Positions 1-7,802 of a DNA stretch of 9,704 nt are shown piece by piece. Location of the stretch: the NCBI GenBank assembly GCA_965661545.1, contig CBFIEF010000053.1, positions 1-9,704 on the forward strand. Reading direction: 5' to 3'. This DNA comes from UBA7985 sp965661545 (GTDB lineage Bacteria > Pseudomonadota > Alphaproteobacteria > UBA7985). Each line of letters starts with the position of its first letter. Positions within the stretch are counted from its first letter, which is position 1. The notes under the pieces are model-generated. The model was given only the letters and a program-made list of their open reading frames with translations. It ran no database searches and was not told the origin of the DNA. The position numbers were made by a program, and so were the translations under genes.

Positions 1-519
1 CTGGGCGTCACGGTCATGCTGGCGCGCGATGCGTTTACGGGCCAAGGCAGTCTGCTGATTGGCGGCTCGTTCGTCCTGATGGCAGCGTTTTCCTATGGCG
101 TCGCAGGCGTCTGGGCGCGACGGTTTGGTGGTGTACCGCCAATGCAAATCGCAGCCGGGCAGCAGATTTCGGCGACGGCGTGGCTGATCCTGCCTGTATT
201 CTTGATCGACAAGCCGTGGACTTACAGCGCGTCGGTGCCGCTGGGATCGTGGCTGGCGATTGCCGGGTTAGGGATTTTTGCCACGGCGCTGGCCTACGTC
301 CTGTTCTTCCGCATCTTGCGCACCGCTGGTGCGACCAACGTTTCGCTCGTGACACTGCTGATCCCCGTTTGGGCGATCTTGTTCAACGCAACAATCCGGC
401 AAGGAACGATTGCAGTCTGGGAGACAATCACCCTCGCACAGTGGCTCGGGATGGCGCTGATTGCCCTGGGGCTGGCCGTCCTGAACAAGTGGATTCCGCT
501 GCCCGGTCAGCGCCGCTGA
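1..519 (+). CDS. EamA/DMT-family transporter, C-terminal part (5' end outside window)
   Basis: The reading frame is open from base 1, so the ATG at 16 is probably internal and the gene starts upstream. The visible 172 residues are strongly hydrophobic with about five membrane segments. Counting from that ATG they lie near residues 13-33, 51-64, 79-100, 109-127 and 138-160, and the protein ends in a short basic tail (GQRR). The segment around residues 85-127, with small residues, then FFRIL, then a run ending IPVWAILF, is typical of the second EamA repeat of ten-helix drug/metabolite transporters. Family knowledge: these inner-membrane proteins export or import small metabolites, and the substrate cannot be read from sequence. 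It precedes the sarcosine oxidase operon on the same strand by about 115 bases, so a link to amino-acid or methylamine metabolism is possible but unproven. No clear terminator separates them. Confidence 0.85.
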   Translation: MGVTVMLARDAFTGQGSLLIGGSFVLMAAFSYGVAGVWARRFGGVPPMQIAAGQQISATAWLILPVFLIDKPWTYSASVPLGSWLAIAGLGIFATALAYVLFFRILRTAGATNVSLVTLLIPVWAILFNATIRQGTIAVWETITLAQWLGMALIALGLAVLNKWIPLPGQRR

Positions 520-562
520 TCCAACCCAACACTCGCCGTACCGGTCGTGGTGCTTTCGCTGG

Positions 563-593
563 TTGACCTGAGCTTTCATCGCGTGTGATCTAT
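563..593 (+). promoter_or_regulatory. Possible promoter upstream of soxB
   Basis: A good -35-like TTGACC lies at 563-568. About 17-19 bases further on there is only a weak AT-containing -10 candidate within TGATCTAT (586-593). The position, 43-73 bases before the soxB start and after the transporter stop, suits an operon promoter. The -10 match is poor, so this is tentative. I saw no obvious operator palindrome or riboswitch in the 116-base gap. Confidence 0.25.
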
Positions 594-635
594 CGCTCTG
601 AGAAATGCGATTTTGTCTGAAGAAGAGGCTCCAAC

Positions 636-1889
636 ATGGCCGACCGTTATGGCTTTTGGCGACTACTGCGCGAAGGATTGCGCGGGCATACCGGATGGGG
701 GCCAGCGTGGCGCGACCCGGAGCCTAAGCCTGAATATGATGTCATCATCATCGGCGGCGGCGGGCATGGCCTCGCGACGGCTTATTATCTCGCCAAGGTC
801 CACGGTATCACCAACGTTGCAGTGCTGGAAAAGGGCTATCTTGGCGGCGGAAACGTCGGGCGGAATACGACGATTGTTCGCTCGAACTATCTGCACACCG
901 GCAACGAGCTGTTCTACGAGAAATCATTGCAGCTGTGGGAAGGCCTGTCGGCTGATCTCGACTACAACGTCATGTTTTCCCCGCGCTCCATCATCAACTG
1001 TTTCCACACAGACGGGCAACGCGACGCCGAAGCGCGGCGCGGCAATCAGATGATCTTACACGGCGCCGATGCCGTCCTGCTGGATAAAGAAGGGGTGCGC
1101 CGTGAAGCGCCGCTGATCGACGTGGATAACCCCCGCTTCCCGATCTATGGCGGTCTGATGCAAAAGCGCGCAGGAACTGCGCGCCACGATGCCGTGGCAT
1201 GGGGCTTTGCGCGCGGCGCGGACAAGCGCGGCGTCGACTTGATCCAGAACTGTGAAGTCACCGGGATCGATATCGAAGATGGCCGCGTCACCGGCGTACA
1301 AACGTCACGCGGGCCGATCCGCGCGAAGAAAATCGGCATGGCCGTTGCGGGCAGCACATCGCGCGTCGGCGCACTGGCTGGACTGCGCTTGCCCATCGAA
1401 AGCCACGTGCTGCAGGCCTTTGTCACCGAAGGCATCAAGCCTATGCTCCACAACGTCATTACCTTTGGCGCAGGGCATTTCTACATCTCGCAGTCGGACA
1501 AGGGCGGCTTGGTCTTTGGCGCGAGCCTGGACGGCTACAACACCTATGCCCAGCGCGGAAATCTGCCGCTGATCGAACACGTGATGGAGGCTGGCGTTTC
1601 GTTTGTGCCGGCCATGTCGAAGGTTCGCCTGCTGCGGTCTTGGGGCGGCGTGATGGATATGAGCCCCGATGGCTCCCCCATCATCGACAAAACCCCGATT
1701 GATGGCCTGTATCTCAACGCAGGCTGGTGCTACGGCGGGTTCAAGGCGACACCGGGGTCAGGCTGGTGCTTCAGCCATTTGATAGCGGACAGGCCGACTC
1801 ACCACATCGAACAAATGCGGCTTGACCGGTTCAAGACCGGGTACGTCATTGACGAGCTTGGTGCTGGTGCGCAGCACAACCTCCATTAA
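636..1889 (+). CDS. soxB: Sarcosine oxidase beta subunit (heterotetrameric)
   Basis: This 417-residue flavoprotein subunit oxidises sarcosine (N-methylglycine) in the cytoplasm. It has the family's usual length. Residues 34-45 form the FAD-binding strand and GxGxxG loop (DVIIIGGGGHG). The following conserved block includes GGGNVGRNTTI (residues 71-80). His184 in GTARHDAVAWG matches the histidine that carries covalent FMN at the alpha-beta interface in characterised heterotetrameric enzymes. The C-terminal region, with SPDGSPIID (343-351) and NAGWCYGGFKATPGSG (361-376), is the usual flavin-contacting end of DadA-like amine oxidases. The ATG at 636 is preceded by AAGAGG seven bases upstream, which supports this start. 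It is the first gene of a soxBDAG operon. The N-terminal lead of about 33 residues before the Rossmann strand (Trp/Arg-rich) is normal for this subunit. Identification is by motif and operon context together. Confidence 0.96.
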   Translation: MADRYGFWRLLREGLRGHTGWGPAWRDPEPKPEYDVIIIGGGGHGLATAYYLAKVHGITNVAVLEKGYLGGGNVGRNTTIVRSNYLHTGNELFYEKSLQLWEGLSADLDYNVMFSPRSIINCFHTDGQRDAEARRGNQMILHGADAVLLDKEGVRREAPLIDVDNPRFPIYGGLMQKRAGTARHDAVAWGFARGADKRGVDLIQNCEVTGIDIEDGRVTGVQTSRGPIRAKKIGMAVAGSTSRVGALAGLRLPIESHVLQAFVTEGIKPMLHNVITFGAGHFYISQSDKGGLVFGASLDGYNTYAQRGNLPLIEHVMEAGVSFVPAMSKVRLLRSWGGVMDMSPDGSPIIDKTPIDGLYLNAGWCYGGFKATPGSGWCFSHLIADRPTHHIEQMRLDRFKTGYVIDELGAGAQHNLH

Positions 1890-1903
1890 GGGAAAGATAC
1901 ATC

Positions 1904-2200
1904 ATGCTGATCCCCTGCCCCCACTGTGGCCTGCGCCCATCCGAAGAATTCACACCCAAAGGCCTTGCGGAGGCACCACGCCCCCAGATTGGGGGCGAGG
2001 ACCGTCCAGAAGACGCGAGCTGGCAAGACTACCTGCACACTCGCACCAATCGGGCTGGCGTCACGGACGAGTACTTTCATCACGCCCTGGGCTGCCGGTC
2101 ATGGGTGGTGGTTCACCGTAATACGCTGACGCATGAAGTCTACGGCGCAACCATGGCGTCCGAGTTTTGGGAGAAGCAACGGCGGGAGGCTGGTCAATGA
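1904..2200 (+). CDS. soxD: Sarcosine oxidase delta subunit (zinc-binding)
   Basis: This 98-residue protein is the small zinc-binding subunit of heterotetrameric sarcosine oxidase. It has CPHC at residues 5-8 near the start and a second half-site, HALGC, at residues 60-64. Cys5, Cys8, His60 and Cys64 therefore fit the Cys-x2-Cys...His-x3-Cys zinc set known for SoxD structures. The following RSWVVVHRNTLTHEV is the conserved C-terminal strand region of the family. It starts 14 bases after soxB, with a GGGAAAG ribosome-binding site just upstream. Its TGA overlaps the soxA ATG as ATGA, so it is probably translationally coupled to soxA. Known role: a structural subunit without its own catalytic centre. 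Confidence 0.95.
   Translation: MLIPCPHCGLRPSEEFTPKGLAEAPRPQIGGEDRPEDASWQDYLHTRTNRAGVTDEYFHHALGCRSWVVVHRNTLTHEVYGATMASEFWEKQRREAGQ
2184..2189 (+). promoter_or_regulatory. Ribosome-binding site that decides the soxA start
   Basis: GGGAGG lies seven bases before the ATG at 2197. An in-frame ATG also exists at 2167, but it would add ten residues inside the soxD reading frame and it lies upstream of this site. The ATG at 2197 begins MSTRLPQPNRL, the expected SoxA N-terminus, so 2197 is preferred. Confidence 0.75.
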
Positions 2201-5172
2201 GCACACGCCTCCCCCAACCCAATCGACTGAAAACCGGCGGGGTTATCAACCGCGACCGTCCGGTCATCTTCACCTTTGATCGCCGCGTGTATCAAGGTTT
2301 TGAGGGCGACTCCCTCGCCTCGGCCTTGCTCGCCAATGGCGTGAAACTGTTTGGCCGCTCGTTCAAATATCACCGCCCGCGCGGCATTTTGGGCGCCGGC
2401 CCAGAAGAGCCAAACGCGCTGGTTGAGGTCGATCACGGCCCGGCCGAGCGCGACCCAAACCACCGCGCCACCATGTTGGAAATCTACGAAGGGCTTGAGA
2501 CCTTCTCTCAAAACCACTTCGGGCCGCTGGGCATGGACGTGATGGAGGTCAACGACCTGATCAGCCGTTTTCTGCCCGCTGGTTTTTACTACAAGACGTT
2601 CTTTTTTGGCGGCTTGCAGGCGTGGTATCGACTGTACGAGCCGATCATTCGCCGGGCCGCTGGTTTGGGCCGTCCGCCGCTGGCTGCTGACCCACATCAC
2701 TACGAGAAGATTTACACCCACGCCGACACGCTGATCGTCGGCGGGGGCAGCGCCGGCCTGACGACGGCGCTTTCGCTGGCCAAGGGCGGTCAATCGGTGG
2801 TGGTTTGCGAAGAACGCGACCGCATGGGTGGATCGGCGCTGTGGCAGGGCGAGACCTTTGACGGTCAATCTGGCTCGGACTACGTGGACCATTTGTGCGC
2901 TGAGATCAAAGCCGCAGGTGGGCGCGTGATGCCTCGCACAACCGTATTCGGCGTCTATGACGCTGGCACGTTTGGCGCGGTAGAGCGCTGCCACGACCAC
3001 CTCGCCAAGGCCGACCGGCAGCCGCACACAGCGCGCATGAAATACCACCGCATCCAAGCCCGCAACATCGTCTATGCCACGGGCGCGATCGAGCGGTCTG
3101 TCGGCTTCAAGGGTAACGACCGCCCCGGCGTGATGCTGTCCAGCGCAGGCCATACCTTCTTGGGCAAATACGGCGTGCGGGTTGGTGAGCAGGCAACCGT
3201 CTTTACCACACACGACGGTGGCTACGGCACCGCTGCCGCCCTGGCGCAGGCCGGCGCGGCTGTGACTGTTCTCGACGCCCGCGCAGACGCTAACGTTGCC
3301 ATCGACGGGGTTCGGGTGATCAAGGGCGTCTATGCCAAGCAAGCCCATGGCCGTATGGGCGTGCGCCGGGTGGACTATGATGGTGCATCCAACGGGTCAC
3401 TGGACACTGATTCGCTGCTGGTTGCTGGCGGCTGGAACCCGGCGGTGCATCTAACGTCACACACGACCGATCGGCGTCAGTCCAAGCCAGTCTATGACCC
3501 AGAACTTCTGGCCTTCCTGCCGCCTGATCTGGTGGAAACTGAAGCCGCTGCGGGGTCCGTTACCGGCGCAATGAGCACCGTTGATTGCCTGACGTCAGCC
3601 CAGGCCGCTGGGAAGAAATTAGGCGGCAAGCCCATTGCGCTCCCCACCGTTGAAAGTTCGCTTCCAGTGTCCAAACCCATGGAAATGTGGGCTGTGCCCG
3701 GCGCAGGAGATGCCGCCTTCCTCGACATGCAGAACGACGCAACGGTCAAGGACATCAAGCTCTCAGCACAGGAAGGCTTCAAGTCCGTCGAGCACATGAA
3801 GCGCTACACCACCCTCGGCATGGCGACCGATCAGGGCAAAACCGCCAACGTCACGGGCCTTGCGCTGCTGGCGGCGGCGACCGGGCGCGATATTGCCCAA
3901 GTCGGCACCACGACCTTCCGCCCGCCCTATACGCCTATTCCCGTTGGCGCGCTCGCTGGTCATCACCGCCAGCGCGACTATGAGCCCTTTCGTGTCTCAC
4001 CTGTCCATGCGTGGGCCGAGGCGAACGGGGCTACGTTTATGGAAGCGGGTTTGTGGATGCGCCCGGCGTACTACACACGTCCGGGCGACAAGGACTGGCT
4101 GGACAGTGCTGTCCGTGAAACCAAAGCGGCGCGGGAATCCTTGGGCGTTACCGACGTCTCAACATTGGGCAAGATCGACATCCAAGGCCCCGATGCAGCG
4201 GAGTTCCTCAACCGGCTTTACACCAACGGCTGGAAAGCCCTGCCTGTGGGCAAAGCACGCTACGGCTTGATGCTGCGCGAAGACGGGCTGGTGTTCGACG
4301 ATGGCACCACATCGCGGCTTGCCGAAGACCACTTCTACATGACCACCACCACCGCACATGCAGCCGGTGTGATGGCGCATATGGAGTTTATGCACCAGTC
4401 CGCTTGGCCGGATCTACGGGTCGCATTTGGCTCTGTTACCGACCAATGGGGCGGCTTAGCGCTGGCGGGGCCGAATGCGCGGGCGTGCTTGGCTAAAGTG
4501 TTCCCTGATCTGGACGTGAGCAACGACGGCTTACCCTTTATGGGCGTGATGGAAACCCAGTGGAACGGGTTCACCGCTCGCATCTTCCGCATCTCGTTCT
4601 CTGGCGAATTGGCCTATGAAGTGGCCGTTCCTGCTGACGTGTTCGAAGCCTTCTGGCTCGACGTGATGAGCGCAGGGGCTGAATGGGACATCACCCCTTA
4701 CGGCTTGGAAGCACTCAATATCCTCCGCATCGAAAAAGGCCACGTGACCGGCGCTGAGCTGGATGGGCGCGTGTCTATGGATGACGTGGGCTTAGCGAAG
4801 ATGGTTTCGACCAAGAAGGACTTTGTAGGCCGAGCCATGTCTCAGCGCGCGGCCTTTGCCGATCCAGACCGGGCGAAAATGGTCGGACTGGTCGCCGCAA
4901 AGTCAGGCGACAAAATCATCGGCGGCGGCATCCTGTTTGACAGTGCAGACGGTCCATTCGACCACACGACGATGTTGGGCTACGTGACTTCAGTGGCGCA
5001 GTATTCCCCGCTGAAAGACCGCTCTATCGCGCTGGCCTTTATCAAAAACGCCAGCGACTGGCACGGCAAGACGCTCTATGTCGTCAGCCACGTTCACGGC
5101 AAATCCATCATGGAAGTCCGCGCCGAAAGCCCGCATTTCTATGATCCGAAGAATGAGAAGGTGATGGGCTGA
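2197..5172 (+). CDS. soxA: Sarcosine oxidase alpha subunit
   Basis: This 991-residue subunit is within the family's normal size. Residues 20-90 match the N-terminal ferredoxin-like fold of SoxA (GDSLASALLANGVK, GRSFKYHRPRGI) without iron-sulfur cysteines, as is usual in this subunit. A Rossmann fold follows, with GGGSAG at residues 182-187 and a second dinucleotide-domain ATG motif (YATGAIERSVGF) near 293-304. From the family's known structures this domain binds NAD+. From about residue 593 to the end lies a GcvT-like aminomethyltransferase domain (for example VSTLGKIDIQGPDAAEFLNRL near 654-674). In the known enzyme this domain receives the imine from the SoxB active site and forms 5,10-methylene-tetrahydrofolate. 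The start at 2197 overlaps the soxD stop, and the TGA shares one base with the soxG start. No frameshift or missing block is visible. Confidence 0.96.
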   Translation: MSTRLPQPNRLKTGGVINRDRPVIFTFDRRVYQGFEGDSLASALLANGVKLFGRSFKYHRPRGILGAGPEEPNALVEVDHGPAERDPNHRATMLEIYEGLETFSQNHFGPLGMDVMEVNDLISRFLPAGFYYKTFFFGGLQAWYRLYEPIIRRAAGLGRPPLAADPHHYEKIYTHADTLIVGGGSAGLTTALSLAKGGQSVVVCEERDRMGGSALWQGETFDGQSGSDYVDHLCAEIKAAGGRVMPRTTVFGVYDAGTFGAVERCHDHLAKADRQPHTARMKYHRIQARNIVYATGAIERSVGFKGNDRPGVMLSSAGHTFLGKYGVRVGEQATVFTTHDGGYGTAAALAQAGAAVTVLDARADANVAIDGVRVIKGVYAKQAHGRMGVRRVDYDGASNGSLDTDSLLVAGGWNPAVHLTSHTTDRRQSKPVYDPELLAFLPPDLVETEAAAGSVTGAMSTVDCLTSAQAAGKKLGGKPIALPTVESSLPVSKPMEMWAVPGAGDAAFLDMQNDATVKDIKLSAQEGFKSVEHMKRYTTLGMATDQGKTANVTGLALLAAATGRDIAQVGTTTFRPPYTPIPVGALAGHHRQRDYEPFRVSPVHAWAEANGATFMEAGLWMRPAYYTRPGDKDWLDSAVRETKAARESLGVTDVSTLGKIDIQGPDAAEFLNRLYTNGWKALPVGKARYGLMLREDGLVFDDGTTSRLAEDHFYMTTTTAHAAGVMAHMEFMHQSAWPDLRVAFGSVTDQWGGLALAGPNARACLAKVFPDLDVSNDGLPFMGVMETQWNGFTARIFRISFSGELAYEVAVPADVFEAFWLDVMSAGAEWDITPYGLEALNILRIEKGHVTGAELDGRVSMDDVGLAKMVSTKKDFVGRAMSQRAAFADPDRAKMVGLVAAKSGDKIIGGGILFDSADGPFDHTTMLGYVTSVAQYSPLKDRSIALAFIKNASDWHGKTLYVVSHVHGKSIMEVRAESPHFYDPKNEKVMG

Positions 5173-5735
5173 TGAGCATCGTCTTGAGCAACCCTCTGGG
5201 GCCAAAATGGACCGCGAGTCGACACGGTAAAGCGGACGGCGAAGCGGGCATCGTTGCAAGCCATGGAGTGGGTCTAACCGTCGTTGAAGTCGCGGCCTTG
5301 CCCGATCAAGCTGAAGCCTTGCGGACTGCCCTGAGCGCCGCCTTTGGCATGAACTTGGGCGACGGGAGCCCCGCCCACTCTGCCGAAAATGCCGTGTGCA
5401 CAGGGCCGGGGCAGTACCTGCTGACCGGGCACGACGTGCAGACAGTGAAGGCAGCAGTGGGTAATTTGGCGATGGCGGCGGATCAGTCTTCAGGCCGGGT
5501 TCAGGTGTCAATTGACGGGCCTGCGGTTGCGGATTTACTGGCCAAAGCCTGCCCGATCAATCTGGCCGACTGGCCAGTTGGCGCGGCACAGGCGAGCCAC
5601 TTTCTGCACATTGCCTGCGCATACTACCGGCGCTCAGAAACGGGCTTTGATCTCTACTTTGGCCGCTCATTCGCCCAATCGGCAGCGCAATGGCTGCTGG
5701 ACGCGGGTGCGGAGTTTGGTGTGGAAATTCGGTAA
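5172..5735 (+). CDS. soxG: Sarcosine oxidase gamma subunit
   Basis: This 187-residue product is the small gamma subunit of the heterotetrameric enzyme. It resembles part of the GcvT/YgfZ fold and helps to hold the complex together. Visible family features are the GPGQYLLTG segment near residues 77-85, the block SSGRVQVSIDGPAVADLLAKACP near 105-127, and a C-terminal HIACAYYRRSETGFDLYFGRSFA stretch with the usual aromatic/Arg pattern. Its ATG shares the last A of the soxA TGA (TGATG), a classic coupled start. It is the last gene of the operon. No plus-strand terminator with a T-run follows; the hairpin at 5780-5811 faces the other way but may still slow transcription. Confidence 0.93.
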   Translation: MSIVLSNPLGPKWTASRHGKADGEAGIVASHGVGLTVVEVAALPDQAEALRTALSAAFGMNLGDGSPAHSAENAVCTGPGQYLLTGHDVQTVKAAVGNLAMAADQSSGRVQVSIDGPAVADLLAKACPINLADWPVGAAQASHFLHIACAYYRRSETGFDLYFGRSFAQSAAQWLLDAGAEFGVEIR

Positions 5736-5770
5736 TCCCCAGCCCGCCATGCCAGCCCTAATCCCAGCCT

Positions 5771-5811
5771 GACAACAAAAATCCCGCCCTCGCGAACGCA
5801 AAGGCGGGATT
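5771..5811 (-). terminator. Rho-independent terminator of the SDR-sulfotransferase unit
   Basis: AATCCCGCC at 5780-5788 pairs perfectly with GGCGGGATT at 5803-5811 around a 14-base loop. On the minus strand the stem is followed by TTTTTGTTGTC (complement of 5771-5781), giving a proper T-tract. On the plus strand only GAAACATC follows. It therefore best serves the minus-strand sulfotransferase gene, whose stop is 45 bases away. Confidence 0.85.
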
Positions 5812-5855
5812 GAAACATCGACCAAACGGACGGCTCACGCCGACCCTTTTCGTGA

Positions 5856-6836
5856 TTATTCGATGACGATTTCACCAGCAGCGGCTTCTTCAGCTGCTGC
5901 TTCACGGCGGGCTTGCGCTTCGTCCTGACTGATGACCTCAACGGTTTCAAGATCATATCCCATGATCAGCATGGCTTGCGCATTGGCCTTCTCGATGTCG
6001 GCAATCTGCTTCAGCGTCAAACCGCCTTCGCGCCATTGACCAACCCGGCCATCGCGGAAGAACGGACGGTTTTCTGGGCGAGGGTTAGAACCGCCGCCAT
6101 TCTTCTCGGCTTCAGCGAGCTTTTCGAACGTGGTCGCAGCGAGCGCCTTGTCAAACTGGGCAAAGTCGAGGTTCAGGTTCATGAACTGCACCACTTTCAG
6201 CATTTCACGGCGCGGGTTTGCCACCAAATCCTCAAACCGCACAAACAGGCGCGGCATAGACGGGCGCATGGCCCAGGACACGACGTTACGGGTCCATGAG
6301 CCAATAGGCTGCGGCGTGGTGCCTTTGGCCAGCAGCGCGAACTGCGGCTGGTTCATGTTCGCAATCGCAGCATCAATCGGCATGTCCATGTCTGCGGCCA
6401 GAGAGATCGCAACATCACGCGGGTCGCGCACAACAACAACTGCAGCGCGGGAGAAATTCGGGTGGAAAGTCGCTTTGCCGGACCAGTCGGTCTGCATCAG
6501 ATGCGAGCGCATCACCAGATCGCCCTTGGACTGGGCACAGGCACGCATGAGGAACTCTGCGCGCTTTTCACCAATGTCGGAGGGCTTGAGCTTGGAAACC
6601 TCTTCGCGCATCAACGCCTCAAAGATGCTGGCGTTGCTGTCGTGCGCAAACGCCCGACTCATGTTGCCGAGGTTGGCTTCGTCCAGCTGCGCCATGTAGG
6701 TGTGCAGGAACGCGCGAACCCAGCTGTTGCCGGAGCGCGGGTAGGACTGAATCCACGAAATACGGTTCGTGGGCGCTTTCTGCTTGGCAAAAGGATTTTT
6801 TGCACCGGCAACTGGGGTTTTCTTTTCTTCAGCCAT
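5856..6836 (-). CDS. Sulfotransferase domain protein (PAPS-dependent type)
   Basis: The 326-residue product has the full set of PAPS-binding signatures. The 5'-phosphosulfate loop is SYPRSGNSWVR at residues 31-41. The 3'-phosphate motif is VVVVRDPRDVAIS at 133-145, with Arg137 and Ser145. A C-terminal RDGRVGQWRE at 261-270 matches the G-x-x-G-x-W loop. His112 in RSHL (110-113) sits where cytosolic sulfotransferases have the catalytic base. VRFEDL at 199-204 is the usual strand after the core. These support transfer of sulfate from PAPS to a hydroxyl or amine, but the acceptor is unknown. There is a Lys/Ala/Pro-rich lead (1-23) and an Ala/Glu-rich tail (about 300-326). No signal peptide or membrane segment is seen, so it is probably cytoplasmic. 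The ATG at 6836 is preferred over an in-frame TTG at 6839. It follows the SDR gene by 38 bases and is probably co-transcribed. Confidence 0.88.
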   Translation of the reverse strand: MAEEKKTPVAGAKNPFAKQKAPTNRISWIQSYPRSGNSWVRAFLHTYMAQLDEANLGNMSRAFAHDSNASIFEALMREEVSKLKPSDIGEKRAEFLMRACAQSKGDLVMRSHLMQTDWSGKATFHPNFSRAAVVVVRDPRDVAISLAADMDMPIDAAIANMNQPQFALLAKGTTPQPIGSWTRNVVSWAMRPSMPRLFVRFEDLVANPRREMLKVVQFMNLNLDFAQFDKALAATTFEKLAEAEKNGGGSNPRPENRPFFRDGRVGQWREGGLTLKQIADIEKANAQAMLIMGYDLETVEVISQDEAQARREAAAEEAAAGEIVIE

Positions 6837-6874
6837 CAACCTGTCTCATCTCGTTTTGTGCGGAGTGAATGCAA

Positions 6875-7657
6875 TCAAAGCGTGCCGGGATAGCCACCGC
6901 CATCCAGCACAAGGTTCTGCCCGGTTATATAGCCAGCACGAGCAGAGCAAAAGAACGCACACGCATGGCCGAACTCCTCTGAAGTACCAAAGCGCTTAGC
7001 CGGATTTCGCGCCGCGCCAGCGTTCCACGCCTCTTCAAAGGGTTGACCGCTATTTTTGGCGATATGCGCGTAGTTTTGAACCAACCGCTCGGTCTCGTGC
7101 TGACCGGGGAGCAAGTTGTTGATCGTGACGTTATGCGCTGCGACCTGCCGCGCCAAACCAGCGACGAAGCCTGTCAGGCCGGTCCGCGCGGCGTTGGATA
7201 GGCCCAGATGCGGAATCGGTGCTTTGACGGCGGCAGAGGTGATGTTGATGATCCGGCCAAACTTGCGCTCGATCATGCCGTCAATCGTCGCCTCGATCAT
7301 CGCGACGGGAGAATAGAGATTGGCGTTCAACGCCTTCATCCAATCCTCTTGGCCCCATTCACGGAAATCACCCGGCGGAGGACCAGCGGCGTTGTTGACG
7401 AGGATATCCGGCGCAGGCGCAGCAGCGAGCAAGGCGTCGCGCCCCTCTGGCGTGGTGACATCGGCCGCGACGGTGGTGATGGTTCCCGACGCGCCCAAGG
7501 CACGCACGGCGGTTTCAGCGGCGGCTAGGCTATCGGCGTTCCGGCCATTGAGAACAACATGCGCGCCCTCCTCCGCCAACGCGAGCGCACAGCCTAGGCC
7601 CAAACCTTTGGATGACGCACAAACAATCGCGGTTTTCCCGCTCAACCCAAGGTCCAT
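6875..7657 (-). CDS. Short-chain dehydrogenase/reductase with atypical active site
   Basis: The 260-residue product has classical SDR length and layout. The cofactor loop is ASSKGLGLG at residues 14-22. NNAAG at 88-92 is the conserved NNAG-type motif. Asn113 in LNANL sits at the helix-4 catalytic Asn position. NITS (138-141) gives Ser141. Thirteen residues later, where classical SDRs have Tyr in YxxxK, this protein has Ser154 and Arg158 (LSNAAR at 153-158). The C-terminus ends TGQNLVLDGGG, typical of FabG-like members. Asn39-Gly-Arg after the second strand (VVLNGR) hints at NADP(H) preference. This variant set resembles an SDR subgroup often named 3-oxoacyl-ACP reductase-like, so the name should not be taken as proof of reductase activity. 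The ATG at 7657 fits the usual N-terminus MDLGLSGKTA and has GGAGAG (7662-7667) four bases upstream; an in-frame ATG at 7684 is less likely. It leads the sulfotransferase gene. Confidence 0.9.
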   Translation of the reverse strand: MDLGLSGKTAIVCASSKGLGLGCALALAEEGAHVVLNGRNADSLAAAETAVRALGASGTITTVAADVTTPEGRDALLAAAPAPDILVNNAAGPPPGDFREWGQEDWMKALNANLYSPVAMIEATIDGMIERKFGRIINITSAAVKAPIPHLGLSNAARTGLTGFVAGLARQVAAHNVTINNLLPGQHETERLVQNYAHIAKNSGQPFEEAWNAGAARNPAKRFGTSEEFGHACAFFCSARAGYITGQNLVLDGGGYPGTL

Positions 7658-7802
7658 TTCGCTCTCCGATCTGAGGACTCGCACTTCGTCCCGCGTTCAT
7701 ATCCCTCCCCCGGTCCAACGTCCAGTAAAGCTGGGTTTAGGCAGCATGATGATTGGGGAAGACGGCGGAGAAGACCAAAGCCTGCGCTTGGCATCAGGCG
7801 CG

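Noticed and set aside
520..635. Glycine riboswitch or other structured leader before soxB
   Set aside because: I could not find paired stems or conserved aptamer motifs in this short gap.
2167..2196. Earlier ATG for soxA adding ten residues
   Set aside because: The GGGAGG site at 2184-2189 fits the ATG at 2197, which overlaps the soxD stop in the usual way. The extra residues are not typical of SoxA.
2194..3348. Long minus-strand open frame (384 codons) opposite soxA
   Set aside because: It lies wholly within the well-supported soxA gene, is rich in Ala/Val/Arg/Gly as expected from reading GC-biased codons backwards, and has no recognisable motif. It is a shadow.
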